DNA of 9,302 nt from Bacteroidales bacterium (GTDB lineage Bacteria > Bacteroidota > Bacteroidia > Bacteroidales > UBA4417), in the NCBI GenBank assembly GCA_025350385.1, contig JANXXZ010000047.1, positions 1 to 9,302 on the forward strand. Reading direction: 5' to 3'. The notes beneath the pieces are model-generated. The model ran no database searches, was not told where the DNA came from, and saw only the letters and a list, made by a program, of their open reading frames with translations. The position numbers and the translations under genes were made by a program. Below, piece by piece: positions 5,968 to 9,302 of this stretch. Position 1 is the first letter of the stretch; each line of letters starts with the position of its first letter.

Positions 5968-7936
5968 ATTTACTGCTATTCTTACTTAATTTGAAAATCC
6001 AAAGGTTCCGGTCATCCCCGCAATACATCCGGTTTCCCGAAATGTGGGTCACATAGAAAGGCCCTTCTTTTACAAATGCAAGTTTTGGCTTTTCCGGATT
6101 GGATAGGTCATATACAAACAGCCTGTCCACATCATTATAATAAAGCCAGTTATCTGAAATGTAAACCTGGACTCCATAATTTTCACTGACAGCATGCTCC
6201 CCGGGCAATTCTAAAATAGACTCCAGTTCAATTTCTTCCGGAAACTTACTCAGGTCATAGGTAGCAAGTTGCGGTCTTGGCGAACTCAGGGAATGCCCGA
6301 AGATGTACAATCTTCCTTCGGAGGCGGTCATCCCCTTGGGTTGAAGGTACCCGTCAGAAGTTTCAATTGTTAAGGTCCTGAATTCTTTGACATCTGTCTC
6401 GCTCAGCAAGACGATTCGCATCTTGGGTTCCTTGTAGCTGCCTAGAACCAAGTAGTCATCCTTCAGCGTACCACATCCGGCAGGAAAATGAATTACTCCA
6501 AAGGTTCTGACATTCTTGTTGATATCTTGCTCATCCGAGAAATCAATGACTTTAACTCCGCAGGTTTCCGCATGACACAAATCGATCAGGATATCTTTGT
6601 GATACAAAAGAAGCCCGTTTCCACAGTTGTTGAAAACGTTCCTGAAGTGATTATCGAATGGTATTTCCCTGGTATTAGCCGGATCTTTGTAATCGATCAA
6701 ATGGAAGGAGCCGTCATTACCTCGTAACAAGCCCATATCCCTGATAAATTCAATCCATTTGTACGACATATAAGGTGCCGGGAAGAAAGAAAGGAACTTA
6801 GGAGTGCTTGGGTTGGAGATATCAAAAGCACGGATACCTTCGTTAACAGGTAAGAGAGCAAGAGATTCGGAAATGCATATGTTCATCGGTTTTGCACGTT
6901 CCTTTTTAAACAACGCATTCTTTTTTGCTGAAGTGCCAATCAGTTCCAGTGTTACGAACTTTTCATCACACCATTTGCACTCATTAAAAGTTAATTCGTC
7001 TTTAACAGTAGTTTCTTTCCCGACACTTTGATTCCTATAAGTTGCCCCGATATCCTTACCAGATAGTTCCGGTTCTATTGTAATAGCCTTCACAGGAGTG
7101 TTTTTTATGGTTTGTATCTCAAGAAGTTCCTGAGATACCGGAGTGCCTGCCTTTTTTTGATCCGGTTTAGTTGTAGTGGAAGATTTCTGAAAATCAGATT
7201 GTCCTGGTTTGGAATCCGTCGTTTCCGGACTAGTTATGGGTTCTATACCTGGTTTTGCAGTCTCAGCTGCATTTGTGCACTTGTCAATTCCTTTATCAGA
7301 TTCAGGGAATCCCGGCTTTCCGGATTTGGAAGAGCTTCTTTTCTGCAAAAGCTGTTCTATAGTCTTCATGTACGATGCGATCTGCCTTATGGCTGCATCC
7401 TGGTGTATATGACTATAGGAAATACCGTTCAGTGAGGCTAATACCTTCATTTCAGGTGGAAGAAGTGCCCATTTTTCATCAGAAGGAAAAGTAAAACCCT
7501 CAATAAGCAGGGGAATGATATTTCGACCGGCTTGAATAGCGTGCATGATCTCGCGTTTTAGCCAGTCAGATTTGTTTTCGCAACGATCCAGAGAGGCTTT
7601 ACTCATGATTACGATGAAATTGGGAGTCTCTTCAATTCGACGAAGTAACGCTTCATCAAACCTACCAACCTGGAGTTCTTTCACATCCAGGAATATTCGT
7701 TTGTGAAAGTTATTCTCCAATTGAATCTTTAAAAGGCTTGCCAGATCACTCCCCGTTTCACGACGATAGCTGATAAATGCATCAAAGTGATCAAAGACAA
7801 CTGGAAATTCACTTCCACAGGATGAGCAGAATTTCACTTCCAATTGATTGGTCTCTCCGCAGACAAGACATTTTTTAATTAATGATGTTTTTTTTTCAGT
7901 TCCCTTCTTTCCAAATATGTTTCGTAAAAAAGTCAT
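5966..7936 (-). CDS. Zinc-ribbon / SARM1-like TIR / LVIVD beta-propeller protein
   Basis: The protein has 656 residues from ATG 7936. Residues 23-40 form a zinc ribbon with CxxC at 23-26 and 37-40. Residues about 51-193 are a TIR domain with FDAFISYRR, ASLLK, FLDVKELQVGRF, NFIVIMS, DWLKREIMHAI, NIIPLL, LNGISYSH and QDAAI. These match the order and spacing of the human SARM1 TIR motifs, and Glu129 in DWLKREI corresponds to SARM1's catalytic Glu642, so NAD+ hydrolysis or cyclisation is expected. Residues about 194-280 are a Ser/Thr/Pro/Lys-rich linker. Residues about 347-652 carry seven spaced 'xxxDxS' strands (GIRAFDISNP, FHLIDYKDP, VKVIDFSDE, MRIVLLSET, LATYDLSKF, LFVYDLSNP, LWIFKLS), typical of LVIVD repeats, suggesting a seven-bladed propeller as sensor. 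There is no signal peptide. An upstream TTG at 7951 is in frame, but it overlaps the GGAGG ribosome binding site, so ATG 7936 is preferred. A paralogous TIR gene lies directly upstream. Confidence 0.9.
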   Translation of the reverse strand: MTFLRNIFGKKGTEKKTSLIKKCLVCGETNQLEVKFCSSCGSEFPVVFDHFDAFISYRRETGSDLASLLKIQLENNFHKRIFLDVKELQVGRFDEALLRRIEETPNFIVIMSKASLDRCENKSDWLKREIMHAIQAGRNIIPLLIEGFTFPSDEKWALLPPEMKVLASLNGISYSHIHQDAAIRQIASYMKTIEQLLQKRSSSKSGKPGFPESDKGIDKCTNAAETAKPGIEPITSPETTDSKPGQSDFQKSSTTTKPDQKKAGTPVSQELLEIQTIKNTPVKAITIEPELSGKDIGATYRNQSVGKETTVKDELTFNECKWCDEKFVTLELIGTSAKKNALFKKERAKPMNICISESLALLPVNEGIRAFDISNPSTPKFLSFFPAPYMSYKWIEFIRDMGLLRGNDGSFHLIDYKDPANTREIPFDNHFRNVFNNCGNGLLLYHKDILIDLCHAETCGVKVIDFSDEQDINKNVRTFGVIHFPAGCGTLKDDYLVLGSYKEPKMRIVLLSETDVKEFRTLTIETSDGYLQPKGMTASEGRLYIFGHSLSSPRPQLATYDLSKFPEEIELESILELPGEHAVSENYGVQVYISDNWLYYNDVDRLFVYDLSNPEKPKLAFVKEGPFYVTHISGNRMYCGDDRNLWIFKLSKNSSK

Positions 7937-7944
7937 TTTATTAT

Positions 7945-7949
7945 CCTCC
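7945..7949 (-). promoter_or_regulatory. Shine-Dalgarno sequence that sets the TIR-LVIVD start
   Basis: On the minus strand the sequence reads TTGGAGG, then eight bases, then ATG (7936-7934). GGAGG with an 8-nt spacer is a near-ideal ribosome binding site and is rare in this window. It overlaps the alternative TTG start at 7951, which argues against the longer reading frame. Confidence 0.75.
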
Positions 7950-8008
7950 AATGTTAAATTTGATTATCGGAATGCAGCAGCATGAATAGCTGAATCAGGT
8001 CTCACATA

Positions 8009-9302
8009 TTATTGTCGCTTCGAAGACTCATATTTCTCGTACATCAATGTGTTCAGGCGATTTAACGCATGAGCCAGTGCATCAGCAGTTCCACGATCAT
8101 ATAAAGACAGGTTAATTAATCCCTTTGAATCAATCACTGCAATGACACCGTTTTCATTTGCATTGAAAGTGTGAGAACCTGGAAATCGGAATATTGTATG
8201 GCCATTGGTGGCTGGTTTCTTCATGAAAAACAGATCATGTGTAACAAGGACACCATACAAATCAGGTTCAAAATTAAATTCACTAGTGTAGGAAGAATTT
8301 AAGGTGGTTTGTTTTGCCAGAGTGGGTATATCTCTTATCAAGGAATCAATTTCATCGACAGAAGTATCGCGTAATAGTTTAAATGACTCAATCTTATCGA
8401 ATGAAAGCTTATGATCAAAACCAATATTATCCCTGCCTGGCAGCCATCCAAATCCTGGTTTTACATGTTCGATTGATTTTCCATCACAGAATTGGACCAT
8501 GATATCATCCCATTTATAAACCATAACCGAATCGATCTTATTCCAGGAAATATTCATTTTACCGCTACCCCGTTCAATCTGGAAAAAGTCCCTGACCAGT
8601 TTTCCTTTAATTCCAACTCGAGAACCGAATTCGGGCAGATTTATTTTCTCCCCATCTAACATCTTAACCAGCACTCCGGTTATCACAGTATACGGCTCTG
8701 ATGTAAGTTCAAATGGAATGGAAGGTTTCGGAACTTCTGGTTCAGAAACAACTACAATTTTTCCAGGAACTTGCTGTTGCATTTCTCTTTTACTTCCTGA
8801 TTGATTCATATCCACTTTTGTCAAGGATTTGTCTTCCCCAGGTGTATTTGGCTCACCCGCAGAGGTTGTATTACCGGAAGTTGTTGTGTTTTCGATGCCG
8901 CCAGGCATTTGAATTGTTGTGCGGGTATTTAAGAGACCTGGAGTATCACTTTGCCATCGGGTTTTAGAGATAGAATCCTGTTTCTTAAACTGAACAGGAG
9001 ACAATCTGGTCTTCATAAAAGCATTGATCTTTTCTATGGCAGAATCCTGGTATAAATGGTTATAACAAACCCCGTTTAGGGACTGCAACACCTGCATTTC
9101 ATCAGGCATGTATTTCCATGCTTCTTCTGAAGGGAAGGAGAAATGCTCAGTTAAAACCAGGATGATATTTCGTTCGGTTTTAATGGCATGCATAATCTCT
9201 CGTTTCAACCAATCAGTCTTGATGTTGCACCTGTCAAGTGAATCCTTGCTTAGTATAAGGATAAAGTTGGGTGTTTCCTCAATCCATTTAAGCAACATCT
9301 CG
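8009..9302 (-). CDS. SARM1-like TIR protein with a beta-rich C-terminal region (5' end outside window)
   Basis: The frame runs off the right edge (GAG precedes the first visible Met at 9298), so about the first 100 residues, including the start of the TIR domain and any zinc ribbon, are missing. The visible TIR half has IEETPNFILILSK, SLDRC, DWLKREIMHAI with the expected catalytic Glu (codon 9199-9197), NII, LNGVCYNH and QDSAI. By hand alignment about 61 of 97 positions equal the downstream paralogue. A Gly/Thr/Ser/Pro/Gln-rich linker follows (about residues 98-195 from 9298), then a region unrelated to the LVIVD propeller. That region has two strand-rich stretches, ISWNKIDSVMVY...IMVQFCDGKSIEH and LSFDKIESFKLL. 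A final segment, YGVLVTHDLFFM to the helix TADALAHALNRLNTL, could be PH-like. I recognise no named family for this part. It ends 72 nt before the next TIR start, so the two are probably co-transcribed. Confidence 0.88.
   Translation of the reverse strand, partial: EMLLKWIEETPNFILILSKDSLDRCNIKTDWLKREIMHAIKTERNIILVLTEHFSFPSEEAWKYMPDEMQVLQSLNGVCYNHLYQDSAIEKINAFMKTRLSPVQFKKQDSISKTRWQSDTPGLLNTRTTIQMPGGIENTTTSGNTTSAGEPNTPGEDKSLTKVDMNQSGSKREMQQQVPGKIVVVSEPEVPKPSIPFELTSEPYTVITGVLVKMLDGEKINLPEFGSRVGIKGKLVRDFFQIERGSGKMNISWNKIDSVMVYKWDDIMVQFCDGKSIEHVKPGFGWLPGRDNIGFDHKLSFDKIESFKLLRDTSVDEIDSLIRDIPTLAKQTTLNSSYTSEFNFEPDLYGVLVTHDLFFMKKPATNGHTIFRFPGSHTFNANENGVIAVIDSKGLINLSLYDRGTADALAHALNRLNTLMYEKYESSKRQ

Noticed and set aside
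7112..7435. Plus-strand open frames opposite the TIR linker and propeller (also 6488-6727 and 6804-7031)
   Set aside because: They are antisense shadows of a well-supported coding region and show no protein-like motifs.
7937..7951. Five-residue N-terminal extension of the TIR-LVIVD protein from a TTG codon
   Set aside because: The TTG overlaps the GGAGG ribosome binding site, which is ideally spaced for the ATG at 7936.
8713..8967. Plus-strand open frame opposite the linker of the partial TIR protein
   Set aside because: It is antisense to the low-complexity linker and has no recognisable domain.

Overview
The window looks like Bacteroidota chromosome, probably a free-living Bacteroidales/Marinilabiliales-type lineage. 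The reasons are: a perfect Bacteroidota promoter (TTTG, 19 nt, TAnnTTTG) in front of a tRNA-Lys gene; mostly AT-rich gene starts without a Shine-Dalgarno sequence; a signal peptide ending in AFA followed by Gln; and protein sequences whose closest resemblance, from memory, is to Bacteroidota homologues. Species cannot be fixed from the sequence.

Positions 1-2570 read left to right and look like ordinary chromosome. They hold the last 35 codons of a fructose-6-phosphate aldolase/transaldolase-like gene, a YciO-type Sua5/YrdC-family protein, a small cupin, tRNA-Lys(TTT) with its own promoter and a strong intrinsic terminator, and a secreted protein that appears to be two tandem dimeric alpha+beta barrel domains, followed by a terminator. 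The stretches 1518-1769 and 2567-2806 are AT-rich and contain no gene I can support.

From 2807 to the right edge every gene is on the minus strand. Read in transcription order (from 9302 down) these are: a TIR protein with a beta-rich C-terminus, cut by the window edge; a zinc-ribbon/TIR/LVIVD-propeller protein; a 560-nt gap of uncertain nature; a membrane-anchored PDZ-like protein; a zinc-ribbon leucine-rich-repeat protein; a small acidic hypothetical protein; and a PRPP-synthetase paralogue with several altered active-site motifs.

The most interesting part is the TIR pair. Both TIR domains resemble the animal axon-degeneration NADase SARM1 (FISYRR, ASLLK, DVxxLxxGxF, DWxxxEI, LNGI, SH/NHxxQ motifs) and keep the glutamate expected for NAD+ cleavage. 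They are about 63% identical over the shared part but carry unrelated C-terminal modules, which suggests one effector type wired to different sensors. LRR, PDZ and zinc-ribbon modules follow on the same strand, and the block ends with a Prs-family protein whose ribose-phosphate loop is rebuilt. That raises the speculative idea that this protein handles ADP-ribose or another product of NAD+ breakdown. Nothing in the window proves that the minus-strand genes form one system: the 560-nt gap separates the TIR genes from the rest, and no promoter could be recognised inside the block.
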